Assembly: GCF_004354555.1 (NCBI RefSeq)
Contig: NZ_PUFH01000005.1
Location: 434,001-498,000 of the forward strand
From: Leuconostoc citreum
Lineage (GTDB): Bacteria; Bacillota; Bacilli; Lactobacillales; Lactobacillaceae
Reading direction: 5' to 3'
DNA length: 64,000 nt
Below the pieces are notes generated by a model. That model saw only the letters and a list, made by a program, of their open reading frames with translations, had not been told where the DNA came from and did not search any database. Numbering within the stretch: position 1 is the first letter of the stretch; every line of letters begins with the position of its first letter. Shown one piece after another: positions 52,360-62,014 of this stretch. The position numbers and the translations under genes were made by a program.

Positions 52360-53541
52360 TTATTTATATTGTTGAAAAAAATTTGTCAATCTTTGAACCG
52401 CTTCGTTTAAGACTGCCTGATCTTTTGCGTAACCCATACGTAAATAACCCGGCATACTGAAGCCTTCGCCTGCAGGCAGTGCAACATGAGCCTCTTGTAA
52501 CAATTTCATTGAAAGATCATTTGTATTATTCACACCAGCAGCCAACATTATGCTGTTATCGACTTTCGGAAAGAGATAAAAAGCGCCTTGCGGTTTAACA
52601 GCAACTTGAAGCCCTGGCACACTATTGAGTGCATCGAATGTTTTGTTCAAGCGCTGTTCAAATGCTAAACGCATCGTTTCCACAGTTGATTGGTCACCAA
52701 GTAAAGCTTCAATCGCTGCATACTGTGCCACAGCTGTTGGATTGGATGTCATGTGATCCAACAACTTATTCATTCCCTTAATGATTTCCGATGATGCTAA
52801 GGTCCAACCAATCCGCCAACCAGTCATAGCATAAGCCTTTGACACACCATCGACAATAATCATACGGCTATTTTCAAGGGACTGAATTTGCAGACCAGAT
52901 ATGAAAGTTGTGCCATTATATACTAATTGTCCATAAATTTCATCCAAAATGACATAAGTCTCATGCGCTTCTGCCCATTCTAAAATCGCCATTATTTCGG
53001 CTTTAGAATACACTTGTCCTGTCGGATTATTAGGGGAATTAACAATGATTAACTTAATTTGCTCAGGAAAAGCGTCTAAGTCTTCGCGAGTTAATTTCAA
53101 TTCTGGATTGTTTGGAATAATCGCATGAAGCTTCCCTGAAGCCAGCTTGATTTGTTCTACGTAACTCACCCATAGCGGCGCCGCTGAAACAACATTGTCT
53201 CCTGGATTTAGTAACACTTGCATCAAAGCAAATAGCGATAATTTTGCACCAGTGGTTACTGTGACGTTATCTATCAAAATATCAGCAGCATATCGCGTTT
53301 TTACCTGACTAACAATGGCAGACTTTAAAGCGTTCAAACCACTGGTTGGTGTATAAAAACTCGTTTGATGATTCTCAATGGCTTTAATAGCCGCTTGCGT
53401 GATATTATCAGGTGTTTGAAAATCAGATTCCCCCACACCTAAATTAATGACATCAATACCTTGAGCTTGCATATCCTTTGCCATACGGCTCATTGCCAAA
53501 GTTGCTGCAGGTTGTACTGCTTGTATACGCTTTGAAATCAT
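52360..53541 (-). CDS. aspB: aspartate aminotransferase
   Basis: Interconverts aspartate/2-oxoglutarate and oxaloacetate/glutamate with PLP. About 393 residues from the ATG at 53541 (GGGAG 7 bases upstream). NLGVGESDFQTPDNI, VNSPNNPTGQVYS, DEIYGQLVYNGT and VDGVSKAYAMTGWRIG (Schiff-base Lys) place it in the AspB (type Ib) family. Its position before asnS repeats the Bacillus order and links aspartate synthesis with tRNA-Asn charging. Confidence 0.92.
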   Translation of the reverse strand: MISKRIQAVQPAATLAMSRMAKDMQAQGIDVINLGVGESDFQTPDNITQAAIKAIENHQTSFYTPTSGLNALKSAIVSQVKTRYAADILIDNVTVTTGAKLSLFALMQVLLNPGDNVVSAAPLWVSYVEQIKLASGKLHAIIPNNPELKLTREDLDAFPEQIKLIIVNSPNNPTGQVYSKAEIMAILEWAEAHETYVILDEIYGQLVYNGTTFISGLQIQSLENSRMIIVDGVSKAYAMTGWRIGWTLASSEIIKGMNKLLDHMTSNPTAVAQYAAIEALLGDQSTVETMRLAFEQRLNKTFDALNSVPGLQVAVKPQGAFYLFPKVDNSIMLAAGVNNTNDLSMKLLQEAHVALPAGEGFSMPGYLRMGYAKDQAVLNEAVQRLTNFFQQYK

Positions 53542-53551
53542 TTTATCTCCC

Positions 53552-54085
53552 TTACAAACCATTAATTGTACGATAAGATTGACCGGTCTTAAAATCTAGT
53601 GTCACAAAATTCAAACTATTATTTTGTGAACGATAGCTCACTTCCCAAACCAATGCACCTTTGTAATCGCTAATATTAGCTGAATACACTTTTTTAGGCT
53701 GATACGTTTTTAAAATTAAACGACGTAATTGGTCATTGGATAAGCCAGCCGCCCTATCATAAGTTTTAACTTGTGACGACTGACCATGGACAATGGCTAC
53801 TTTTTCATGACCAGAAGTTGTTGTCCCTATAACTGCGTAAGTTGTTCCTTTACGATAATCAACGCTGACCTGCTGCACGGTAGCAATATCAGAATGTGCT
53901 TTTACCAACTTCTGTAAACGGTCTTCATCCTGCCTTATAGGTGACAAAGCGATATAAAAATAGCCCAAAACTAATGCAGCGATGACGATACCGATACCAG
54001 CGATAATAAACCAAACACGCGCCCAGTGCACATGTCGCCGGCGTTGACGTTGGCGAATTCGAATATCGTCTCTAAATTGCATCAT
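53552..54085 (-). CDS. TseB/YpmB-like membrane protein
   Basis: 177 residues: basic N terminus (RIRQRQRRRHVHWARVW), one membrane segment (about 27-48) and an extracytoplasmic part with two PepSY-like/DUF5590 repeats (VQQVSVDYRKGTTYAVIG; KKVYSANISDYKGALVWEVSY). Bacillus TseB (YpmB), found at the same place between dinG and aspB, regulates the penicillin-binding protein PBP2A. The match by layout and synteny is good; sequence similarity is modest. Confidence 0.82.
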   Translation of the reverse strand: MMQFRDDIRIRQRQRRRHVHWARVWFIIAGIGIVIAALVLGYFYIALSPIRQDEDRLQKLVKAHSDIATVQQVSVDYRKGTTYAVIGTTTSGHEKVAIVHGQSSQVKTYDRAAGLSNDQLRRLILKTYQPKKVYSANISDYKGALVWEVSYRSQNNSLNFVTLDFKTGQSYRTINGL

Positions 54086-54123
54086 CTTATCTTTTCCTCC
54101 AACGCATAACTAGATTAATTATA

Positions 54124-56529
54124 TCAAAAATCATTCAAAATATGGTCATGCTGTGTTATCAAATTTTGTTTATGATTCAAATTAGATATAATTTTCAGTT
54201 GTGATTTGAATCGATGACGCTGCATGGCGTTCAATTGTGTAACCAATAACGCGGCAGGATGACGCTGCATTTCCGTCAAGACCAATGCCAAACGGGAAAC
54301 CGGCTGCCAAACAGAGCGTTCTGGTACCACGACAATACGTGGCAACTCTTGATCACGGAGCCACATTGTGGTTAAAACTTTTGGCGTCAAAATAACGATA
54401 TTAGGTTGTTCACTGTGACTTTGTCTCTGGATTTTTTCTAATGATCCTGTAATGCCTTCAGCTACCAGATTATACTCTGTTGTAATCACATGTCTTAACT
54501 TTTGATACCAATGATTCACACGTTCTATATCAGGTACAATGACCACAATTTCACCAATGTTTTTTTGTGTCATCGCCTGTAAATGAAGTATCGGTGATGT
54601 TTTACCAAGTTGAACTAAACTGATGGCTTGCGTATCATTATGAATAAAGTCACGCTCTACCGTCATATTTTCAGGTGTATCACGTAAAAATTCGCTAATT
54701 TTAGTATCCAAATACTCACTGATGACCAATAGTTTATGAATGTGGTTGATAAACATATTGTGATAGGCATACGTAATTGGTACACGATAGTGATAAATAA
54801 TGGCTTTTTGATCGTTTACTAACGTTTCATCGATTTGATTTTCAATTACTGTTTGCTGTTGTAATCTTCTTACCTTAGCTAACTGTTGCTTCACACTTTG
54901 CCATTCACGCGGTAATGAACTGTGTCCACTAATTTGCAAGACTTCCGATAAGCGCGAGATAATAATCAATAGGCGTTCTATTCGTTTTAAATTTGTCACT
55001 GTGTGTTGCGATTGATAAATCTGACGAATAAGCTTTAAAGCCTCACCAACACTTTGTTTGATAAACAATCGTTGCTTGTGTGTTAAACCAACAATTTCCT
55101 GATTAACAATACTTTTTAAGCTATTTTGCAAGGCTTTAAGATCAATGCTAACATGATAAAACGCTTCTAAATCACTAACAAATTGGTTCGGCGTCTCCAT
55201 CGTGACCACGGGCCATTTTTTTAGATGACGTGCTGTTAATAATGTATTGGCTTGGTTAAAGTATGTCTCAAAATTCATGATTAACACGTCCGAGGCATCA
55301 ACAGTCGCTTGCGCACGCTTAAAAAACAGACCTGACGCGTCACTGCGTATTTCATCAATCAAGGGTATGTTACTGGCTCCAACTTGAATTTCATGTAATA
55401 AGCCAGTATTGGTTTGCGTCAGCCAAACTAATACTCGTGCTTTAAAAAATTGTACTTGTGCCGTATCTTCAGTACGTTGGCATAATTGATTAAAGATAGC
55501 AACATCAATGTAGTCTGAGGCATCATATAGCGTAGCAACTTGGACACGAATATCAAGTAGCTTAGCAATTTTTTGTACTAACTCGCGTTGCTGTATTTGT
55601 AAACTTTCATCATTAGTCAACAGCATTAAAGGCTTTGATGCAGCATTTAACAATAAGGGGACTAAATAACCCAATGTTTTACCGATTTTAGGCGCCGTTA
55701 ACATGGTTAAAATGCCGTCCGCTCGTTTCGATATAAAAACATTTACCCGATTCATTAGCTCATTTTGAGCTTCCTTTGGTGTGAGCCAATGCCCAAACTG
55801 CGCAGCTTTGTCTTGGGCAGTCGTTGGGTATACCGGCAATTTTTGTGGGCCACTCTCAATAACTGGCGTTGGCTTTTTAACTGCCAATTGTGAAACCACT
55901 TCGATATCTGATCTTTTTGACTTTGCTTTAATAAGTTGCAAAAATGCCTGTGTTTGACGCAGTAATGGCCAATTACCATTTTGTAGCTGCTGTAATACTA
56001 ATGTCGGTAGTTGCTCTGCACGTTGCCACAGACTTAGAAATAGTAACGCAGTAGCATGCGCATCTGCATTGGCACGGTGAGCATTATTTAAAGTAATATT
56101 GAGATAGGTTGTCAAATCCAGTAAACGATATCCCGGTGCAGTTGGCAATAAAATCTGTGCTAATTGCACCGTATCAATTGCAGCATTTGTTAACTCAGGA
56201 AAACCGGTACGTGCAAACTCATCATTGAGATAAGGATAATCAAAATTCACGTTATGGGCAATAATTACCGTATCTGTCAATAGATTTTGAATCACAGGCG
56301 CGATTTCTTCAAAATAAGGCGCATTTTTGACTTCTTTTTGAGAAATATGCGTTAACTGTTGGATATTACGATCAATTGGTTGTGCTGGGTTAACAAATGA
56401 TTCAAAATGATCAATGATTCGACGGTTTTTAATAAAGGTCATCCCAATTTGGATGATTCTACCACCCTTCGCGACGCTTTGCCCTGTTGTTTCTAAATCA
56501 ACAACCACAAATGTTTTGTTGGCGTTCAT
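54124..56529 (-). CDS. dinG: DinG-type protein: intact DEDDh exonuclease, degenerate helicase
   Basis: 801 residues, shorter than the roughly 930 of Bacillus DinG. The N-terminal exonuclease (1-165) has all DEDDh residues: Asp11, Glu13 (VDLETT), Asp97 (NVNFDYPYL), His151 and Asp156 (HRANADA). The Rad3-like helicase region is eroded. The Walker A position reads TAPKIGKT (278-285), the DEAH box reads METP (444-447), and no QGxGRxIR motif remains near the C terminus. It is probably a 3'-5' exonuclease with a vestigial or structural C-terminal part. It heads the dinG-tseB-aspB-asnS operon. Confidence 0.85.
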   Translation of the reverse strand: MNANKTFVVVDLETTGQSVAKGGRIIQIGMTFIKNRRIIDHFESFVNPAQPIDRNIQQLTHISQKEVKNAPYFEEIAPVIQNLLTDTVIIAHNVNFDYPYLNDEFARTGFPELTNAAIDTVQLAQILLPTAPGYRLLDLTTYLNITLNNAHRANADAHATALLFLSLWQRAEQLPTLVLQQLQNGNWPLLRQTQAFLQLIKAKSKRSDIEVVSQLAVKKPTPVIESGPQKLPVYPTTAQDKAAQFGHWLTPKEAQNELMNRVNVFISKRADGILTMLTAPKIGKTLGYLVPLLLNAASKPLMLLTNDESLQIQQRELVQKIAKLLDIRVQVATLYDASDYIDVAIFNQLCQRTEDTAQVQFFKARVLVWLTQTNTGLLHEIQVGASNIPLIDEIRSDASGLFFKRAQATVDASDVLIMNFETYFNQANTLLTARHLKKWPVVTMETPNQFVSDLEAFYHVSIDLKALQNSLKSIVNQEIVGLTHKQRLFIKQSVGEALKLIRQIYQSQHTVTNLKRIERLLIIISRLSEVLQISGHSSLPREWQSVKQQLAKVRRLQQQTVIENQIDETLVNDQKAIIYHYRVPITYAYHNMFINHIHKLLVISEYLDTKISEFLRDTPENMTVERDFIHNDTQAISLVQLGKTSPILHLQAMTQKNIGEIVVIVPDIERVNHWYQKLRHVITTEYNLVAEGITGSLEKIQRQSHSEQPNIVILTPKVLTTMWLRDQELPRIVVVPERSVWQPVSRLALVLTEMQRHPAALLVTQLNAMQRHRFKSQLKIISNLNHKQNLITQHDHILNDF

Positions 56530-56683
56530 AAAAACACCTTTCTTTTATGTTATTTTCGAATAGCGCTGTTAACTTTCACCTAAACAAATCACCTAGATTA
56601 AACTTAACAACGCTATTCTTCTATCATTTTACACTATTTACTATCTTGCGGTACAATAGTATAGGACAAATTGGAGAAAAAAC

Positions 56684-57616
56684 ATGATCAGTCAAATGAT
56701 TGGTGTTGGTAAAGCCCATGCCAAAATAATTTTAGTTGGTGAGCATGCTGTTGTATATAACCAGCCCGCAATCGCCATCCCGTTAACAAATCTTACCGTC
56801 ACAACAACCATTCAACCCGCTTTTGTTGGGCAAACAATTGAAAGCAATACGTTTCATGGTGGCCTTGATGAACTCGGCGCTAACGTCGAAGGCTTACGGC
56901 AATTAATTTTACGCTTAATTACACACTTTCAACTACAAAAAGCACCATTCACGATTGAAATCGATACAAATATCCCACAAGAACGAGGCTTTGGTGCTTC
57001 GGCTGCTTTTGCAACGTCTATTACAAAGGCTTTTTTTGACTTTGCTAATACACCCTTATCTCCCGAGCAATTAAAATATTTTACGGACCTTGAAGAAAGC
57101 ATTTCTCATGGTTCAGCTTCCGGACTTGATGCAGCCACTGTTAATTCAACAGATCCCATCTGGTTTGTTAAAAATGATTTACCAACCCCCTTCAAAATGT
57201 CATTAACAGGCACCCTCGTGGTTGCCGATACTGGTATTCATGGTCAAACCATGCATGCTGTCAATATTGTAAAAGGTAATCTAGACAGCGATTATGACTT
57301 AACCTGGCAAAAAATTGCCCATCTCGGCAAGATCGCTGAAAAAGTGCGTATCGACTTAGCTCAGAATCAGCCAGAGCATGCTGGTTTACTATTTACGGCT
57401 GCCCATCATGAGTTACAGTCATTAGGTATATCCCATCCAAAGCTAGATAATTTAGTTAATGCAGCAATTCATGCTGGTGCATTAGGCGCAAAACTGACGG
57501 GTGCAGGCATTGGTGGCGCAATGTTTGCTCTGGCTAAAAATAATGATGAAGCAATCACAATTGCCAATGCACTTACTAAATCTGGGGCGCAAAATACATG
57601 GATTCAACCCCTTTAA
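56684..57616 (+). CDS. mvk: mevalonate kinase
   Basis: GHMP kinase phosphorylating mevalonate for isoprenoid synthesis. The 310 residues contain KIILVGEHAVVYNQPAIA, the ATP-binding ERGFGASAAFATS (family PxGxGLGSSAA, here slightly varied) and GAKLTGAGIGGAMFALA. TTGGAG precedes the ATG. Unlike many lactic acid bacteria, where mvk is followed by mvaD and pmk, it is followed at once by a terminator, so the other pathway genes must lie elsewhere. Confidence 0.93.
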   Translation: MISQMIGVGKAHAKIILVGEHAVVYNQPAIAIPLTNLTVTTTIQPAFVGQTIESNTFHGGLDELGANVEGLRQLILRLITHFQLQKAPFTIEIDTNIPQERGFGASAAFATSITKAFFDFANTPLSPEQLKYFTDLEESISHGSASGLDAATVNSTDPIWFVKNDLPTPFKMSLTGTLVVADTGIHGQTMHAVNIVKGNLDSDYDLTWQKIAHLGKIAEKVRIDLAQNQPEHAGLLFTAAHHELQSLGISHPKLDNLVNAAIHAGALGAKLTGAGIGGAMFALAKNNDEAITIANALTKSGAQNTWIQPL

Positions 57617-57621
57617 ACCAT

Positions 57622-57653
57622 AAAAAAGCACGACCAAAAGGTCGTGCTTTTTT
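57622..57653. terminator. bidirectional terminator between mvk and the sortase gene
   Basis: AGCACGACC and GGTCGTGCT around a short A-rich loop, flanked by A6 and T6, at the point where the two genes converge. Confidence 0.85.
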
Positions 57654-58671
57654 ATGGTTTGGTGCCCCCTGCATCACCATTAGCACCCTCTTCGATACCT
57701 GGATTATACCAGCTAGCATGCGCATTAGTTACTCTAATCTTTAAATTAAATTGATTAACATCATGCCGTGATGCATGATTCCAAGTGTCTACCTGAACTA
57801 ATTTTGCATGTGTCACAATACGATACTGAACTGATGGAAAAAGGCAACTGACAATAGTTAGTTTTGGTGTCTGACTATCGTTTAATATAGCTGTATCGTC
57901 TTCGCTAACCGTCGTTTGCCCAACAATACTATAACGATATATACCTTTATTGTTAGCTAGCAAAATGTATTTACCATTTAACCAAGATGATTTGTTCAAT
58001 TGTCCCTTTACATAATAAGGTGCGTTGTGATTTGTTGATTCCTGTAAACTACTAAACCCAGTACGACCATCATTGAAATTATGTGCTGCCAGGCCATAAT
58101 TTCCTTGCCCCATTATTGGAATCTTATCACCCTCAGGATCATTTTGCGAACAATTAGCATAATTAGCCCCAGCATTTAATCCAACGGTTGAATAAGCATC
58201 ATTATAAATCGGTAATAAAATCCCCTGACTCGGTATTGACACAAATCCTTGTTTTTTTAATCGCTGCTCAGTTTGCGCTTCGCGCATAACCATTTTTTGT
58301 ATTGTAACCACAGAGGTATTATCTGCTCTTATTTTTTTGTTAAAACGGACTTGTTCACGTACCATACTAATGTGACGCGTTTTATCACTAATATTGAAAA
58401 GATTTTCTTGATAGACCCAAATGCCTAAACTAAATAAGCTAAGCAGCACGACAATAGTTAAGCTCGTCTTATAAAGCCACCTATATTTTTTCTGATAGTG
58501 TTTGGCCCATAGCATGAGCAAAACTAACAAAAACCAACACCCTATGATAATGAGAGGCTGCATATGATTTTGGAAAAACACACCGATATTAAATTCACTA
58601 GTAAATGATAGACTTTTTAAATTCATACTTGCTAATTGATACTTTTTAACGATAAGTTGATGTTGCGACAC
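57652..58671 (-). CDS. sortase with two N-terminal membrane segments
   Basis: 339 residues, longer than typical class A sortases (about 210-250). Two hydrophobic segments (about 39-56 and 69-87) precede an extracytoplasmic catalytic domain: IPSQGILLPIYNDA, the His197 motif GNYGLAAHNF, catalytic Cys276 (TIVSCLFPS) and Arg284 (VQYRIV). The last 30 residues form a Gly/Glu-rich tail. Sortases join LPxTG proteins to peptidoglycan; no LPxTG protein is seen in the window. The start is uncertain: GTG at 58671 or ATG at 58626, neither with a good ribosome site. Confidence 0.85.
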   Translation of the reverse strand: MSQHQLIVKKYQLASMNLKSLSFTSEFNIGVFFQNHMQPLIIIGCWFLLVLLMLWAKHYQKKYRWLYKTSLTIVVLLSLFSLGIWVYQENLFNISDKTRHISMVREQVRFNKKIRADNTSVVTIQKMVMREAQTEQRLKKQGFVSIPSQGILLPIYNDAYSTVGLNAGANYANCSQNDPEGDKIPIMGQGNYGLAAHNFNDGRTGFSSLQESTNHNAPYYVKGQLNKSSWLNGKYILLANNKGIYRYSIVGQTTVSEDDTAILNDSQTPKLTIVSCLFPSVQYRIVTHAKLVQVDTWNHASRHDVNQFNLKIRVTNAHASWYNPGIEEGANGDAGGTKP

Positions 58672-58927
58672 TAATTTTTAGCTCTAACCATCTTGATATC
58701 GGGCCATTTATATCACAATGATTGTTTTTTCTAATTAAACTTATTATCATCTACTAAAATATATTAATCATGTTAAATAAAGTTCTTTAATATCAAAAAA
58801 AGAACCTTCTATCGCAAAACAGAAAATATGCAATAATGAATGCTCTATAATGTAAGGGTATGTTGGCACTATTTATAATTTAATAGATAAATAATGGTGC
58901 AGACTAATTACTGGGGGTTTTTAATAG

Positions 58928-60031
58928 ATGACAGAGTTAGAAAAATTAGCGGACATCCTTCATGCAAAAGCATTTCAATTAACCATTGACACACAAAAAA
59001 TTATCGCTTTAACACCTATATCGGATTCAAAAAAACACACCTTACAACAATTAATCAAAAAAAGCGACATAGAAAATGATAGTACCTACCAATCGTTTAG
59101 CTATCACTTAGGTCACTTTTTATTAGTTAGAACAGATATTAATATAGCTGTTCTTTTTTGGTTTGACTATAGTGATTCTTTTACGCGATTTAATGAGCTG
59201 TTGCTTGTGAGTACATTAACAAATTTAAAATCTATTGCACAGATCATTTATACGTTGAAAACGTCACGAAGCGCACCAGATGAAACGCTACATCTCCAAC
59301 ATATAAGCAAAGTAGACCAGAATGGTATGATCATAAAGTTTGGTTCAGCGGCTTATTACAAAGTAGAAAAAGATATCATCCAAGCCATTATCTATTCTCA
59401 TCAAAATGACCTCATTAATGCACTGGAAAGAATATCCCAAATTAATTTGTTTAACGTCCAAAATGATAGTTACACAACTTCTCGTTTAGAAAAAAACTAT
59501 TTAATTTCGTATATTGCTATTTTGAACCGTGCGGTTATTCAATGGGGTTATCCCGTTTCTTTAGCTTTTAAAGTGCATCACGAATTAATGAAAGAGCTTG
59601 AATCTATCAAGAAAATTCCAACTTTTTCGCAAGTACTTCAAGGTATTACTTGGTATTATTTTCAAACAATCAAGGAATACCGTACAACAAACTTTCTACC
59701 GCTGCACTTACGTATAAAATCATACATTAATGAGCACATTGGCGAAAATATTACTTTAAACGATATTGCAAGTGCGTTACATGCATCAAAAAAAACACTC
59801 AACCCTGCATTTAAAAAAGAATATAAACTGACAATTACCCAGTTTATCAGACAACGAAAAGTGGCGGTAGCAAAGGAGTTACTCATCGCCTGTGAATCAA
59901 GTACCATCGAAATTTCTGAGTTGTTACCATTTTCGTCACAAAGTTATTTTATTAAAACATTTAAAGACTTAACTGGTACCACGCCTCAATATTTTCGTGA
60001 ACATTTTTTTGATCAGCACCTGCACCTCTAA
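58928..60031 (+). CDS. AraC family transcriptional regulator
   Basis: 367 residues. The C-terminal AraC DNA-binding domain (about 262-362) shows two helix-turn-helices, NITLNDIASALHASKKTLNP and ISELLPFSSQSYFIKTFKDL, then the usual GTTPQYFREH ending. The N-terminal 250 residues have no cupin signature that I can see and resemble the YesN-like regulators of lactic acid bacteria. GGGGG precedes the ATG by 9 bases. Divergent from the sortase gene and convergent with an aldo/keto reductase; its target is unknown. Confidence 0.88.
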   Translation: MTELEKLADILHAKAFQLTIDTQKIIALTPISDSKKHTLQQLIKKSDIENDSTYQSFSYHLGHFLLVRTDINIAVLFWFDYSDSFTRFNELLLVSTLTNLKSIAQIIYTLKTSRSAPDETLHLQHISKVDQNGMIIKFGSAAYYKVEKDIIQAIIYSHQNDLINALERISQINLFNVQNDSYTTSRLEKNYLISYIAILNRAVIQWGYPVSLAFKVHHELMKELESIKKIPTFSQVLQGITWYYFQTIKEYRTTNFLPLHLRIKSYINEHIGENITLNDIASALHASKKTLNPAFKKEYKLTITQFIRQRKVAVAKELLIACESSTIEISELLPFSSQSYFIKTFKDLTGTTPQYFREHFFDQHLHL

Positions 60032-60064
60032 AATTTCTCAATGATGCAGGTGCTGATCAAAAAA
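60005..60064. repeat. 20-bp perfect inverted repeat spanning the araC-type gene stop
   Basis: Arms 60005-60024 and 60045-60064 are fully complementary around a 20-base loop that contains the stop codon. There is no U tract after the stem on either strand, so it is not a standard terminator; a normal one follows immediately. Confidence 0.8.
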
Positions 60065-60098
60065 CAGCCAATATGTATTAGCATATTGGCTGTTTTTT
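60058..60098. terminator. bidirectional terminator between the AraC and aldo/keto reductase genes
   Basis: ACAGCCAATATG and CATATTGGCTGT around a six-base loop, with A and T tracts on both sides. Confidence 0.85.
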
Positions 60099-60122
60099 AT
60101 GTGATAGTCACACTTAATTTTG

Positions 60123-61112
60123 TTAATTTAAAATTTTATTGATTTTTGCTATTTCATCTGTACTAAACGCCATGTGATCACTGAATGATAAATTATCAAC
60201 CAAATGTTCAATATTACTGGCGCCGATCACGACGCTGGCAACACGTTGATCTTTGAGTAACCAAGCTAACGCCATTTGCGACAGCTTTTGCCCACGGGCT
60301 TGTGCAACTAAGTTTAGTGCATTTAGTTTCTCAATCAATTTATCCTTACCATTCTCAAATAAGAACTCATTTGTACGATGGATAGGATAATCATCCGGAA
60401 TAGCTTTCAGATATCGATCAGTTAAAAGCCCTTCAGCTAACGGACCATATGCAATCAAGCCCGCGTGATGCTTATCAAGGACTGACAATAAGCCATCTTC
60501 TTCTGCCGTGCGATTTAACATATTATAAGATACTTGATTACCAATAAATGGTGTGCCCAAATCATCGAATATTTTTGCAATTGCCTCTGTTTGTTCAGCT
60601 GTATAATTTGATACACCAACATAAAGTGCTTTACCTTGTCGTACGATTAAATCAAGTGCGCGTGCTGTTTCTTCCAACCTTGTGTTGGGATCCCAACGAT
60701 GCGCGTAAAAGATATCCACATAATCCAACCCCATACGTTTTAGACTTAAGTCGAGTGCTGCAGTGAGTGTTTTTTTGCCAGAAAATTCGCCTAGCGGACC
60801 AGGCCACATGTGATATCCTGCCTTTGTCGTAATGACCAATTCATCGCGATATGGCTTCAAATCACTACGATAAACTTGTCCAAAAGTTTCTTCTGCCGTA
60901 CCATTACTTGGTCCATAATTAGAGGCATTATCAAAACTAAATATACCGCTATCAAATGCCTTAAGAATTACTTTCTTAGAGTTTTCAAGTGGCATTTGGT
61001 CACCTAAATTCCGCCATAAACCAAATGACACGGCTGGTAAAATCAAACCCGAATCACTCACTCGACGGTAAGGTAATTTTTCATAACGCTGTTCATCTGC
61101 TGCATATACCAT
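60123..61112 (-). CDS. aldo/keto reductase, YghZ/Kv-beta type
   Basis: 329 residues of the AKR14-like group that includes E. coli YghZ (L-glyceraldehyde 3-phosphate reductase): RVSDSGLILPAVSFGLWRN, FDNASNYGPSNGTAEETFG (Asp/Tyr), TTKAGYHMWPGP (Lys), DIFYAHRWDPNT (His) and SVVIGASNIEHL cofactor motif. It follows the SGNH esterase gene by 2 bases, so it belongs to the prs unit. The substrate is unknown; detoxification of triose or methylglyoxal is a family-based guess. Confidence 0.9.
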   Translation of the reverse strand: MVYAADEQRYEKLPYRRVSDSGLILPAVSFGLWRNLGDQMPLENSKKVILKAFDSGIFSFDNASNYGPSNGTAEETFGQVYRSDLKPYRDELVITTKAGYHMWPGPLGEFSGKKTLTAALDLSLKRMGLDYVDIFYAHRWDPNTRLEETARALDLIVRQGKALYVGVSNYTAEQTEAIAKIFDDLGTPFIGNQVSYNMLNRTAEEDGLLSVLDKHHAGLIAYGPLAEGLLTDRYLKAIPDDYPIHRTNEFLFENGKDKLIEKLNALNLVAQARGQKLSQMALAWLLKDQRVASVVIGASNIEHLVDNLSFSDHMAFSTDEIAKINKILN

Positions 61113-61114
61113 AA

Positions 61115-62014
61115 TTAAATTCCTTTCAAAATATATTCTGCAATTTGTTGATGTTCTAAAATATTTGGGTGGACACGTTCATCTGTTGCGAGCCATTGTG
61201 AAGCGTCAAATAACGTAAACTGCGAAAAACGCTTGATTTCTTCTTGGAATACCGTTTTAAATGCCCCATTTAAAGGGACAAGTAAAATAATTCTAGCTGT
61301 ATGAAAACGTTTGATCAGCTCAAGCAAATAGATACGTAACCCAAAAGCAAAACTGTCGGCCGTTGCATGGTAATTAAAATCATTTGTACCATAGTTCACA
61401 ATAACTAAATCTGTTATAACGCGTCGTCGCGCAACATTTTCTGCTACGTGCCATAACGCTTCAATAGCTGTTGGCTGCTGAAAAGGCGCATGTGCGGTAA
61501 GCCCTGTGCCACCATAAGCAATACGACTCATTGGCTTGTTTAGTGCAGTAGCAACTAAATAGGGATAACTTAATTCCGGATGATGCCCATCAATTGCCAT
61601 ATCTTCGCCAGCAGAAATGGAATCACCAACAAATGTTATAAAGGGTTTATTTATTTCAATTGGTGTTATATCACCTTGATCCACGCTCATACCTAGCAGT
61701 ATCACTTGCTCTGACCACAGTGTGAGGCTATCACAGGCAATAGTGCGTAGCATGACGGTAATCGCAACATCTGTCATATTATCTGGTACAGCAAAAGATA
61801 AAGTTTCACCATCAACAGTGACATCTTGCCAAACTGTGGCACCCATTTTAACAGCAAAAGACAGACCGGGATAAGACCTTTGGAACGTACATTGTACCTT
61901 TTTGACATGATGCGCGTTAAATTGAATAGTGGCACCAAATTGCGTGGTTACAGCATGTTGGTCTACCATCCCCCATTCTGGTGATAATAGTGGCTTTATA
62001 TCAACTGATTTCAT
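61115..62014 (-). CDS. SGNH/GDSL-family hydrolase, two-domain (CE2-like)
   Basis: 299 residues. An N-terminal beta-sandwich-like domain (about 1-115) is followed by an SGNH esterase domain with FVGDSISAGEDM (Ser nucleophile in GDSI), YGGTGLTAH (Gly), VNYGTNDF (Asn) and DERVHPN (Asp, His). This layout matches CE2-type carbohydrate esterases. It has no signal peptide and so probably acts in the cytosol on an acetylated sugar. The ATG overlaps the prs stop (ATGA), and an aldo/keto reductase follows. Confidence 0.85.
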   Translation of the reverse strand: MKSVDIKPLLSPEWGMVDQHAVTTQFGATIQFNAHHVKKVQCTFQRSYPGLSFAVKMGATVWQDVTVDGETLSFAVPDNMTDVAITVMLRTIACDSLTLWSEQVILLGMSVDQGDITPIEINKPFITFVGDSISAGEDMAIDGHHPELSYPYLVATALNKPMSRIAYGGTGLTAHAPFQQPTAIEALWHVAENVARRRVITDLVIVNYGTNDFNYHATADSFAFGLRIYLLELIKRFHTARIILLVPLNGAFKTVFQEEIKRFSQFTLFDASQWLATDERVHPNILEHQQIAEYILKGI

